Positions 43,728-51,684 of a stretch of 64,000 nt of DNA are shown here, in pieces. Each line of letters opens with the position of its first letter. The first letter of the stretch is position 1. The DNA is from Planctomycetota bacterium (lineage in GTDB: Bacteria; Planctomycetota; Phycisphaerae; UBA1845; PWPN01), in NCBI GenBank assembly GCA_022711465.1, contig JAKLEZ010000017.1, forward strand, positions 84,671 to 148,670, given 5' to 3'. A program made the position numbers and the translations under genes. Below the pieces are notes generated by a model. The model ran no database searches. It was not told where the DNA came from and worked only from the letters and a program-made list of their open reading frames with translations.

Positions 43728-45008
43728 ATGAGAGTCCTCGAGCCATGCCGTTTCCGGTGGATCGTGCTCTTGTCCTGCGCGGGCATGTCTGCAGTCGCGG
43801 TCCTCGGTGCCGAGTCTGTCCAGAACACGGCTTCCGAGTTCGCGGGCGATTCCGCATCTATTCAGAAGGCCCTGGATGCAGCCGCCGCACAGGGAGGCGC
43901 GGTCCGCCTCGAAGCCGGCCGATACAACGTGGATCGGGCCATTTCGATTCCGGAGGGTGTTACCCTGGCCGGCGTATGGGAAGGGCCTCATCACTCGCAA
44001 CTCAAGCGAGGCACGATCCTGGAGATTACCGCCGACCACGGCAATGAGAACGGTCCCGCCGCGATCACCCTGAACCCGTCGAGCACGGTGCGTGGAATCA
44101 CTGTGTTCTACCCCAGGCAGCGCGTTCCTGACATCGTGCCGTATCCCTGGACCGTTCAGGGCAAGGGCATGCACAACAATGTGATCGACTGCACGTTCGT
44201 CAATCCCCACAAGATGATTGACTTTGGGACTCACGCCAACGAGCTGCACTACATTCGCAACTGCCTCGGGTGCCCGCTCAAGATCGGCGTTCATATCGAC
44301 CGGTGCACGGACATCGGCCGGATAGAGAACGTGCACTTCAATCCGCACTACTGGAGCAAGCGAACCGATGCGGCCGATGTTCCCGATTGGGGAGCGTTGT
44401 CCAAGTACCTTTGGGAGCACCTCGTCGCTTTCGAGTTTGCCCGCACGGACTGGGAGTATGTGCACAACACCTTCTGCTATGGTGCCAGGATCGGGTATCA
44501 TTTCCATGAATCGAAGGCGGGAACGGCCAACGGCAACTTTCTCGGCATTGGTGCGGACTGGTGCCACCGGGCACTGGTGGTCGAGCAATCGCAGTCGCCG
44601 GGACTGTTGATCACCAACGGTGAGTTTGTCGGCGGCACCGGTGGGCGAGCCCTGATGGAGGTGACCGCGACTCATACCGGCGTTATCCAGCTGAGCAACT
44701 GCGCCTTCTGGGGTCCCTGTGAAGTAGCCGCCATTCTTGACGGCACAGGCACCACCAGCCTCAGCCAGTGCAACTTTCTCAATGTCGTCGACAAGCCCAC
44801 CGGCGTCCATCTGATCCAGGGCATCAACGGTGATTTGACTGTTCAGGCTTGCCGATTCGGTTTTGACCGGCCGGCGATCCAGCTGGGCAAGGAGGTCAGG
44901 ACCGCGGTTATCGCCGGGAATCGATTTGTTGGCCGGAAGAGCATCGAGAACAACAGCACCGGTGACGTTCAGGAAGGCCTGAACGTCGTCAGAAAACGGG
45001 CCAGATGA
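43728..45008 (+). CDS. Secreted pectate-lyase-like beta-helix protein
   Basis: A 426-residue protein with a signal peptide (residues about 1-30). GDSASIQKALDAAAAQGGA and EAGRYNVDRAISIPEGVTLAG are the typical start of the pectate lyase superfamily 3 right-handed beta-helix, used by polysaccharide lyases and GH28-like hydrolases. The rest has the regular short-strand pattern of a helix (NCLGCPLKIGVHIDRCTD, GHWVVEQSQ-like turns) with several Cys. Catalytic residues cannot be assigned. Promoter at 43681 and AAGGAG just before the start. It probably works on plant or algal polysaccharides. Confidence 0.8.
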   Translation: MRVLEPCRFRWIVLLSCAGMSAVAVLGAESVQNTASEFAGDSASIQKALDAAAAQGGAVRLEAGRYNVDRAISIPEGVTLAGVWEGPHHSQLKRGTILEITADHGNENGPAAITLNPSSTVRGITVFYPRQRVPDIVPYPWTVQGKGMHNNVIDCTFVNPHKMIDFGTHANELHYIRNCLGCPLKIGVHIDRCTDIGRIENVHFNPHYWSKRTDAADVPDWGALSKYLWEHLVAFEFARTDWEYVHNTFCYGARIGYHFHESKAGTANGNFLGIGADWCHRALVVEQSQSPGLLITNGEFVGGTGGRALMEVTATHTGVIQLSNCAFWGPCEVAAILDGTGTTSLSQCNFLNVVDKPTGVHLIQGINGDLTVQACRFGFDRPAIQLGKEVRTAVIAGNRFVGRKSIENNSTGDVQEGLNVVRKRAR

Positions 45009-45059
45009 ACGCCATGCCGACGATCCGGCCGGCGAGGTCATCTCCTGAAGATGTGTCGG

Positions 45060-46046
45060 TCACTTGCCGGCGTACCAGAAGCCTTTGCGCCAGTAGTGGG
45101 TGCGCAGTCTGCCCTCCAGCTCGTCGCTCATCCGGGGCTGGTCGCTGACTCCGCAATTCAGCTCGGCCTGCCGGACGCTGCGGATGCCGGGAATGACCGT
45201 GGACACGGCCGTCGGGTGGAGTGTGAACTTCAGGGCGGCGGTAGGCAGGTCGGGCTCCGACGAACCGATGACCGCACGGATTCTCTCGGTCCGGCGGACG
45301 GCCCGCTCAAGTCGGTCACCGGCGAAGTAGTTGTTGCGGAAGTCCCCGGGCTCGAACCTGGCGGCGGCAGTGTACTTGCCGGTCAGCACGCTCTCATCGA
45401 AGGGCACGCGGACGATTACACCCACACGGTTACGGGCGGCCTCGGGAAGGAACTCGGCTCGCGGTTCCTGCTCGAAGATGTTGTAGATGACCTGGACGCT
45501 GTCGAGATGACCGGCCCGCATGAGATCGATGAGCGAGTTCTGGTCATGCTCGGGTGTAGAGATGCCTATTCCGTGGAGTTTACCCTCCTTGCGGAGCTTG
45601 TCGAGCACTCCAAGGGCCACGGGTTCGCGGTTCCATGCGCGGGTCCAGGTATGAAGCTGCACCACATCGAGGCAGTCGGTCCTGAGATTACCCAGACTGA
45701 ACTCCACCCTTTCCCGGAGATAGGCTTCCGGGAAGCGATCTTCCATGCGGTCGTATGGGCTGGGCGGCCAGTCGCCTGATTGCCGAGGCGGGATTTTGGT
45801 TGCGACGTAGATCCGCTCGCCCTTCCGATCCCGAAGCACCTGGGCGATGACTCGCTCGCTGCGCCCGTCGCCGTAGGCCTGGGCGGTATCGATGAAATTG
45901 CAGCCCAAGTCGAGGGCACGGTGAAGTGCTCTGATGGAATCCTCGTCGCTCTGTGTGCCCCAGTGGGAACCGATAGCCCACGCGCCGAAGCCGATCTCGG
46001 AAACCTGCCAGCCGAGTCGTCCGAACGTCCGGTACCTCATGTCCAT
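45060..46046 (-). CDS. Aldo/keto reductase
   Basis: A 328-residue cytoplasmic AKR. It begins MDMRYRTFGRLGWQVSEIGFGAWAI (typical of AKR12/YghZ-like members), with catalytic residues in NFIDTAQAYGDG (Asp and Tyr), VATKIPP (Lys) and VVQLHTW (His). It lacks the Tat signal of the other AKR at 8136 and is not closely similar to it. The start at 46046 has GGGGGG 8 nt upstream. NADPH-linked reduction of an unknown carbonyl substrate is expected. Confidence 0.9.
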   Translation of the reverse strand: MDMRYRTFGRLGWQVSEIGFGAWAIGSHWGTQSDEDSIRALHRALDLGCNFIDTAQAYGDGRSERVIAQVLRDRKGERIYVATKIPPRQSGDWPPSPYDRMEDRFPEAYLRERVEFSLGNLRTDCLDVVQLHTWTRAWNREPVALGVLDKLRKEGKLHGIGISTPEHDQNSLIDLMRAGHLDSVQVIYNIFEQEPRAEFLPEAARNRVGVIVRVPFDESVLTGKYTAAARFEPGDFRNNYFAGDRLERAVRRTERIRAVIGSSEPDLPTAALKFTLHPTAVSTVIPGIRSVRQAELNCGVSDQPRMSDELEGRLRTHYWRKGFWYAGK

Positions 46047-46413
46047 GCTCCGTGCCCCCCGGATCGGTAGCCATTGTGCACGCTTTGCCTTGCGATGGCA
46101 ACATGACGATGAGCGCCGGCGGAGCATCCCGCCCTGTCGATCGGGACGGGATGCGGGGAGTAGCCGTATGCCGAGTTGGTGTCCTGTTCACGAACGTAGG
46201 AGCACCCTGGTCCACGCATCGCTCCCCTCCCTAAGCCTTCTATCGGGCTTGGTCACGATGGGTGAACGCAGGGTGCATGCTCGACGAAACAGCACGTGTG
46301 CCGAGGGTGTCCCTCGTTCCAGAGCTGTTCATCCGTCCCGGAAGCCGGACGACTTCACGGCCTTGGTGCTCTTGGTCGACCGAGCCGACCAAGAGCACGG
46401 GGCGCAGTCGGGA
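46047..46413. other. Intergenic region with two hairpins
   Basis: No gene. It contains an inverted repeat at 46124-46154 (arms GCATCCCG/CGGGATGC extended by CCC/GGG with a 1-nt bulge) located 78 bp upstream of the aldo/keto reductase start, and the terminator-like hairpin at 46366-46398 at the end of the large repeat protein gene. Confidence 0.5.
46366..46398 (-). terminator. Terminator-like hairpin after the dockerin protein gene
   Basis: Perfect 13-bp arms (GTGCTCTTGGTCG / CGACCAAGAGCAC) with a 7-nt loop, starting 15 nt after the minus-strand stop codon at 46414. The 3' side has no T tract, so it may act as a protecting or rho-assisted hairpin. Confidence 0.5.
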
Positions 46414-49400
46414 TCAGGTGCCAGGCAGCGTATCGCACCCGGGGGTGGCCGGGGCCTCACCGCTGAAGCACCACTGGTAGATGCCCAAATCGACCTGATC
46501 GACATCCTTATCGCCGTCGAAGTCGGCGATGCTGCAGGCTTCGGTGACCGGCACGGCGGGGCCGCCTGCACAAGGGAAGAACAGGGCGAAGTCGAGCCCA
46601 TTCACGTATCCGTCGAGGTTGAGATCCGGACGGATCTGGCCCAGTCCGCGAATCCCCAGCCGATAGTTGAAGTCAACCTCATCGGCAGTGAGTGCCCCGT
46701 CATGGACGCGAACAACGGCCAGGCTGAGGATACCCATCTCGGCGGTCGTAAACAGGTCCATCGGATTGGCGCTCAGGTTCTGCACGGCGAGGTTGATGTA
46801 GCCGGGGTGGGTCAGCATTGCGCCGCTGACCTCGGAGTTGACGCGTACGCCGTTGTCGTAGAGGACGGTCGTTCCCCCCTCGAGGGCGGGATCGTAGGTG
46901 TAGACCAAGTGATGCCACTCACCGAGGGTGGGAGAACCGCCGGCGTCGTTCCAGCCGATGTCTCCGTTGTCGCACCATCCGGCGACGGCACCCCATGTCC
47001 CGTGATCACCGTAGCCGAAGGCCAGGTTGGAGCCGCACGGATTGCCGCCGCGGTGGCCCCACGCGACCATGGTTTCGATGCACGTACTGCACTCAATGAG
47101 GGGGTTGTACGCCCACACCTCGATCGAACGGCTCTGCAGCCCGAGGAGTACTGACGGTGCCAGCGGGCCCTGGTAAGCCGAGATGCCGTTGAAGGTCACG
47201 GCCTGCTCATCGGCGATGGTTTCCAAGACCGGCTGATCGATCGCGGCGAAGTCGCCGAGGGACCCCTTATTGACCCACACCGCCTGACCGGCGGTGGCAT
47301 CAGTCGCACTGAGATCGACGAGGAGAATGCCGGAGCCGGCCACTTTGCATCTAGCCTTTCCGGGCTCCGCGACGACGACAGTGAACTGTGCGGTGGTCAT
47401 GCCGCTGTAGGACGCGGTCACGATGGCCGTACCCAGGCCCACCGCGGTGATCTGCCCATCTGCACTCACATCCACCACTCCGGCTGGCGAGACGGCATAG
47501 GTCGTGCCGTACGAGGCGGCGCTGACCGCGCGTGTCCCGACCGGACCGAAGTCGGCCGTGACGGTGGCCTGCTGGCTCTGGCCGACCTGCATGATGTCGT
47601 AGGTTGCCTTCAGATCGACTGATCCGGCGGCATACACGGTGACGTGCATCGTCGACAGCAGGCCTGTGGGACAGGCGGTGTCGGCCGAAAGGGTGAAGTC
47701 AGCCTCGCCCGCGCTGACCAGTGCGATCTCGAACGTCTGGGTGGTCTCAGCCCCTGCCGAGAAGGTCAGGACGGCGGACCCGTTGCTGCCGGCCGGCTTG
47801 GCCACAGCTGGGTTGCTGCTGGTGACGGTGACGGCCACAGCCTGACTCGCGTTGCAGGTCGCCGGGATGGTGACAGCAGCGGTCAGACCCGTATCCACCA
47901 CTGCGGCGTTCATGGTCTGGGGCAGGATGGTGATGTGATCCGGCACGTAAGTCTGGATGCCGGCATTGTAGTTCTGTACGACTTGCTCAGGAGTGAGTGT
48001 ACCACCGTGGACACGGACATTGGCGAGGCTGAGCATGCCCCACTCATCCATGAAGAAGTCCGACGGTGGATCGGTCAGGTTCTGAGCACAGAGGTTGATT
48101 GTACCGAGGTGCGGGATCAACTGGTAGTTGGTGACTTCCGAGTTCATCCGCACACCGTTGTCGTACACGGCGATCGTGCTTCCGTTGGAAGCCGCGTCGT
48201 AGCTGTAAGTATAGACCAGGTGCAGCCACTGATTGGTGGGCGGGGCCCCGGTAGGCTCGCTCCCCCAGCCGATGTCCGGGTCGCCCCACGCTGCCACGGC
48301 GCCCCAGTTCACATCGTTGCCGCAACCGAAGGACACGTTGGTACCATTGGGACCGTTGCGATGGCCCCAGGTCACCATGCTCTCCATGTCGAAATCAACG
48401 GTGGGATTGTACATCCAGACCTCGACCGACCAACCCGAACCGGTTCGCAGGGCGTCTGGTGCCAGCGGCCCCTGATAGGCGTCGCCCATGACGCTGAAGG
48501 TCACTGCGGGCACGCCCGCCACGACCTCCGCTTTCGGACTGCCGACGATCGCGAAATCACCGAGCAGGCCGGTGTTGTCCCAGACGGCCGTTCCGGCGGT
48601 CGGATCGGTCGCCTTGAGGTCGACCAGCAGGACGCCCGGGCCGGCCACGGCGATCGAAGGCGCGGCTCCGACCGAGATGCTGACCGGCAAGGAGGTCACG
48701 CCGTCGTTCGTAGCCGTGACTGTGGCACTACCCACACCCACGGCGGTGATGAGCCCGTCGGTGCCGACTGTGAGTACCCCCGCGGGGTCGACGGCGTAGG
48801 TCGTACCTTTCGCGGCCGCGCTGATGTTGCGGGTACCGACGGAGCCGAAGCTCCCGATCACTGTCGCCTGCTGCGTGCCGCCGACGGTCATGGTGTCGTA
48901 GGTCACCTGCAGCTCGGCGGATTCGATGGCATGAACGGTCACCGTCAGGGCCGCCCCCGGACCGGCAGGGCAAAGGCCGCCCGCCAAAGTGAACTTGGCC
49001 TGGCCGGCGACACCACCGAACTCAATCGCGACCGGTTTGATGGGCCCGTCCCCGACGGCGTAGCTCACCACGGTCGAACCGGTGCTACCCGCCGGCTTGG
49101 CGGTTGAGGGACTGTCGCTGGTGACGGTCACGTCGACGGGCTCGCTCTGGTTGCATGCGGTTGGGATCACCAGACTCACACCGATCTGAGGGTCATACGG
49201 TGCCGCGTCGATCGTATCGGGATTCATCACCATGTACGAGCCGGGCGGCAGAGTGAACAGAAACTGGCTGGGAGTGAGAGCCTCGTCGCTGATACGCACT
49301 TCATCGATATAGCCGTAAAACCGGTCCGTGTGGCCGCCACTGTACAGTCCGCGGGCAACTGACCAGGTTCCCGCCGTCCAGTCGCCGCCCGATCCGATTC

Positions 49401-50121
49401 CAGCGGTCAAAGCTGTGTTTGGGCTGCCGCTTGCAGTCATGTCGGTCTGGGCGACCACGCTGTATCCGGCGCCGGCCGCTGCATCGTTGAGGTATAGTGT
49501 CAGAGTGCTGCCGTCGCTGACCGCGGCCATGTGGTACCAACGTCCGGCGGTGATCGCCCCGCCTGCCGAGATCGCCTCGTGCCAGAAACCGGAAACGTCG
49601 GCGTACTTGATGGCGACCGCATAGCCGGGAATAAGCTGGAAATACAGAGCCGCCAAGTTGGCGTCATTTGACGTTGCCCCCCGGCTGTCACGCCCCACAA
49701 TAGTTCTATAGGTGTCGGTGCCGGTGAGCTTGAAGGACCCCTCAATCGTGAAGGCCGCGGGGGTCATGGTCTGCATGGCCGCCGACCCGGTGAACAGGCC
49801 GGGGTAGTCGCCCGTATTCTGATCGCTGTAGCTATTGGTGGCTCCCGTCTGGGGGATTGTGCTCGCCGCTACGTCGGTGCGATACGCGGAGCCGGCCCAG
49901 GTCGCCGCCGTCCATGCCGACAAGGCGTTACCGTTGCCTGAGCTGTCGGCGACACCCGGGTCGAATACTCCGTCGCCGGTGGTATGGGGGACCATGGCGT
50001 CCGCCGGTCCTTCCTCGAATCGCCAGTAGGCAACCGTTGCGCCCATGGCGAGGGCCGACTGCCACACCAACACTGCAACTACCGCGCCGACGACAGACTG
50101 TCTTAGTCTTGAGATCTGCAT
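46414..50121 (-). CDS. Giant secreted LamG / bacterial Ig-like repeat protein with dockerin end
   Basis: A 1235-residue exported protein. After a signal peptide (residues about 1-28) comes a LamG/concanavalin-like domain of about 270 residues, closely similar to the whole of the next gene product (VAYWRFEEGPAD and GDWTAGTWSVARG segments shared). Then two tandem units of about 430 residues follow (about 315-745 and 748-1158), each with a Cys-containing module (IPTACNQS / IPATCNAS), a BIG2-like stretch (TYAVDPAGV / TYAVSPAGV) and a LamG-like module. The last 75 residues hold two dockerin-type calcium loops (DLNLDGYVNGLDF, DFDGDKDVDQVDL). It is likely a surface or matrix protein with cohesin-type or calcium-mediated attachment. 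Confidence 0.88.
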   Translation of the reverse strand: MQISRLRQSVVGAVVAVLVWQSALAMGATVAYWRFEEGPADAMVPHTTGDGVFDPGVADSSGNGNALSAWTAATWAGSAYRTDVAASTIPQTGATNSYSDQNTGDYPGLFTGSAAMQTMTPAAFTIEGSFKLTGTDTYRTIVGRDSRGATSNDANLAALYFQLIPGYAVAIKYADVSGFWHEAISAGGAITAGRWYHMAAVSDGSTLTLYLNDAAAGAGYSVVAQTDMTASGSPNTALTAGIGSGGDWTAGTWSVARGLYSGGHTDRFYGYIDEVRISDEALTPSQFLFTLPPGSYMVMNPDTIDAAPYDPQIGVSLVIPTACNQSEPVDVTVTSDSPSTAKPAGSTGSTVVSYAVGDGPIKPVAIEFGGVAGQAKFTLAGGLCPAGPGAALTVTVHAIESAELQVTYDTMTVGGTQQATVIGSFGSVGTRNISAAAKGTTYAVDPAGVLTVGTDGLITAVGVGSATVTATNDGVTSLPVSISVGAAPSIAVAGPGVLLVDLKATDPTAGTAVWDNTGLLGDFAIVGSPKAEVVAGVPAVTFSVMGDAYQGPLAPDALRTGSGWSVEVWMYNPTVDFDMESMVTWGHRNGPNGTNVSFGCGNDVNWGAVAAWGDPDIGWGSEPTGAPPTNQWLHLVYTYSYDAASNGSTIAVYDNGVRMNSEVTNYQLIPHLGTINLCAQNLTDPPSDFFMDEWGMLSLANVRVHGGTLTPEQVVQNYNAGIQTYVPDHITILPQTMNAAVVDTGLTAAVTIPATCNASQAVAVTVTSSNPAVAKPAGSNGSAVLTFSAGAETTQTFEIALVSAGEADFTLSADTACPTGLLSTMHVTVYAAGSVDLKATYDIMQVGQSQQATVTADFGPVGTRAVSAASYGTTYAVSPAGVVDVSADGQITAVGLGTAIVTASYSGMTTAQFTVVVAEPGKARCKVAGSGILLVDLSATDATAGQAVWVNKGSLGDFAAIDQPVLETIADEQAVTFNGISAYQGPLAPSVLLGLQSRSIEVWAYNPLIECSTCIETMVAWGHRGGNPCGSNLAFGYGDHGTWGAVAGWCDNGDIGWNDAGGSPTLGEWHHLVYTYDPALEGGTTVLYDNGVRVNSEVSGAMLTHPGYINLAVQNLSANPMDLFTTAEMGILSLAVVRVHDGALTADEVDFNYRLGIRGLGQIRPDLNLDGYVNGLDFALFFPCAGGPAVPVTEACSIADFDGDKDVDQVDLGIYQWCFSGEAPATPGCDTLPGT

Positions 50122-50456
50122 CCCTCACCTCGTCTTCCCAAAGACAACAACTGATCCACGCGAAACCGAATCCACATGCCGACGTGTCCCACGACCCGCA
50201 CATCCGTCTCTTCGACGGAAGTCGACGACCGTCTTCAGACGCTGATCGAAGCCATCCTCGCTGGAAACTACCGTCGAGAAACGTGCGTCGATGCGGGCCG
50301 TGGCCCATCCTGGAAGGTGGGCCTCTCAGCCCGTGCCCAGGAGCAGACACCCGCGGTCGGGCGTCACGCAGCAGGTCACTGCCCGCATCGACACGTGTGT
50401 ATGAGCTCTCAGATTGCCGCCCGGGGTCCTCGCACCCCCGGCCGGCGAACTTGCCG
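50122..50456. other. Intergenic region between two LamG paralogues
   Basis: No gene is visible. It separates the PEP-CTERM LamG protein (stop at 50457) from the start of the giant repeat protein at 50121, both on the minus strand. A weak hairpin CGTCT TC AGACG lies at about 50230. GAGGTGAGGG just before 50121 matches GAGGTGAGAG before 51422. Confidence 0.4.
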
Positions 50457-51422
50457 TCACTTCAATGCGCGCCTTCGTCCAAAAGCGAGCGCGCCAAAGA
50501 GTGCCAGAGCGATGAGCGAACCGGGCTCTGGGGCGTACAAGAACTCGTTGACGCCTAAGGCCGAATCCGAGATGCGGACCTCATCGATGAAGCCGTAGGC
50601 CCGATCGCCGTGGCCACCACCATACATTCCACGACCGACCGTCCAGGTTCCCGCCACCCAATCACCGCCTGATCCGAGTCCTGCGGTTAGGGCGGTGTTC
50701 GTGCTGCCGCTGGTGGTCATGTCGGTCGAAACGAGCAGTTTGTAGCCGCCGCCGGCATCGACATCGTTCAGATAGAGGGACAGCTTCTGGCCGTCACTGA
50801 CCGCGGCCATGTGATACCAATGCCCCGCGGCGCTGTCCGGGTACGCAAAGCCGGCGACCGCGTCGGCGGCCGAGATGGCTTCGTGCCAGACACCCTGGAC
50901 GTCGCAGAACTTGACCGCGACCGCGTTGTTCGGAATGATCTGGAAGTACATGGCCGCCAGGTTACCATCGATGGTTGCCGTCCCTTGGCTGTCGCGCCCG
51001 ACGATGGTGCGGTAGCCGCCGTTCTCCGGCATGAAGGAAGCCTCGATGGTGAAGGCCGAAGGGGTCATGGTCCGCATCGATTCCGATCCGGTGAACATCC
51101 CCGGGTAGCCGCCGGTGTTCTGAACACTGAAGTTGTTGGCAGCGCCAGTCAGGCGGACGGTACTCGCAGCCACGTCGGTGCGGTACGCCTCTCCGGCCCA
51201 GCCCTCGGCCGTCCATGCCGATAGGCCGTTGCCATTGCCGGAGTAATCCACCACGGTGGGTTCGAAGACGCCGTTGCCGAGGGTATGCGCGACCATGCCG
51301 TCTGCCGGCCCTTCCTCAAACCGCCAGTACGCGACGGTCCCTGCCACTGCCATACCCACCTGGCAGACCAGGACCGCAACCATCGCGCCCAAGATAAAGC
51401 GCCCAGTTTTTGATACTTGCAT
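50457..51422 (-). CDS. LamG protein with PEP-CTERM sorting signal
   Basis: A 321-residue exported protein: signal peptide (about 1-27), a LamG/concanavalin-like domain nearly colinear with residues about 25-300 of the neighbouring 1235-residue protein, and a C-terminal PEP-CTERM tail (PEPGSLIALALFGALAFGRRR). PEP-CTERM tails are recognised by exosortase and lead to surface attachment or release; no exosortase is in the window. The shared promoter-proximal sequence GAGGTGAGAG and the colinear domains indicate a tandem duplication of this locus. Confidence 0.9.
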   Translation of the reverse strand: MQVSKTGRFILGAMVAVLVCQVGMAVAGTVAYWRFEEGPADGMVAHTLGNGVFEPTVVDYSGNGNGLSAWTAEGWAGEAYRTDVAASTVRLTGAANNFSVQNTGGYPGMFTGSESMRTMTPSAFTIEASFMPENGGYRTIVGRDSQGTATIDGNLAAMYFQIIPNNAVAVKFCDVQGVWHEAISAADAVAGFAYPDSAAGHWYHMAAVSDGQKLSLYLNDVDAGGGYKLLVSTDMTTSGSTNTALTAGLGSGGDWVAGTWTVGRGMYGGGHGDRAYGFIDEVRISDSALGVNEFLYAPEPGSLIALALFGALAFGRRRALK

Positions 51423-51684
51423 CTCTCACCTCGCACCAAAGGAAATGACTTTGAACACCTGTGGAATCGACATCCACATACGCACTTCTATGATACCGGA
51501 TTGCTCCGTGCTGTCAAGTGGGAACAGAACCGGAACCGCGGTGGGGCAGTCCTTGCCTGCCCCCTGCTCGTCTCGCGTGCCACGGTCAATCAGAACACGC
51601 CGATCGTCCCGCCTTAAGGTGCCCCGGCGGGGTCCCCGGGCGTCATCCGACGCGGGTTTGGGGCCCCTTCGTGGTCGCCCGGCT

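Noticed and set aside
43050..45041. 663-residue minus-strand open frame
   Set aside because: Antisense to the beta-helix gene, which has a promoter, binding site, signal peptide and fold pattern. The antisense product has no family motif.
47644..49107. 487-residue plus-strand open frame inside the repeat protein
   Set aside because: Shadow of the minus-strand LamG/BIG2 repeat gene; composition is the reverse image of the repeats.
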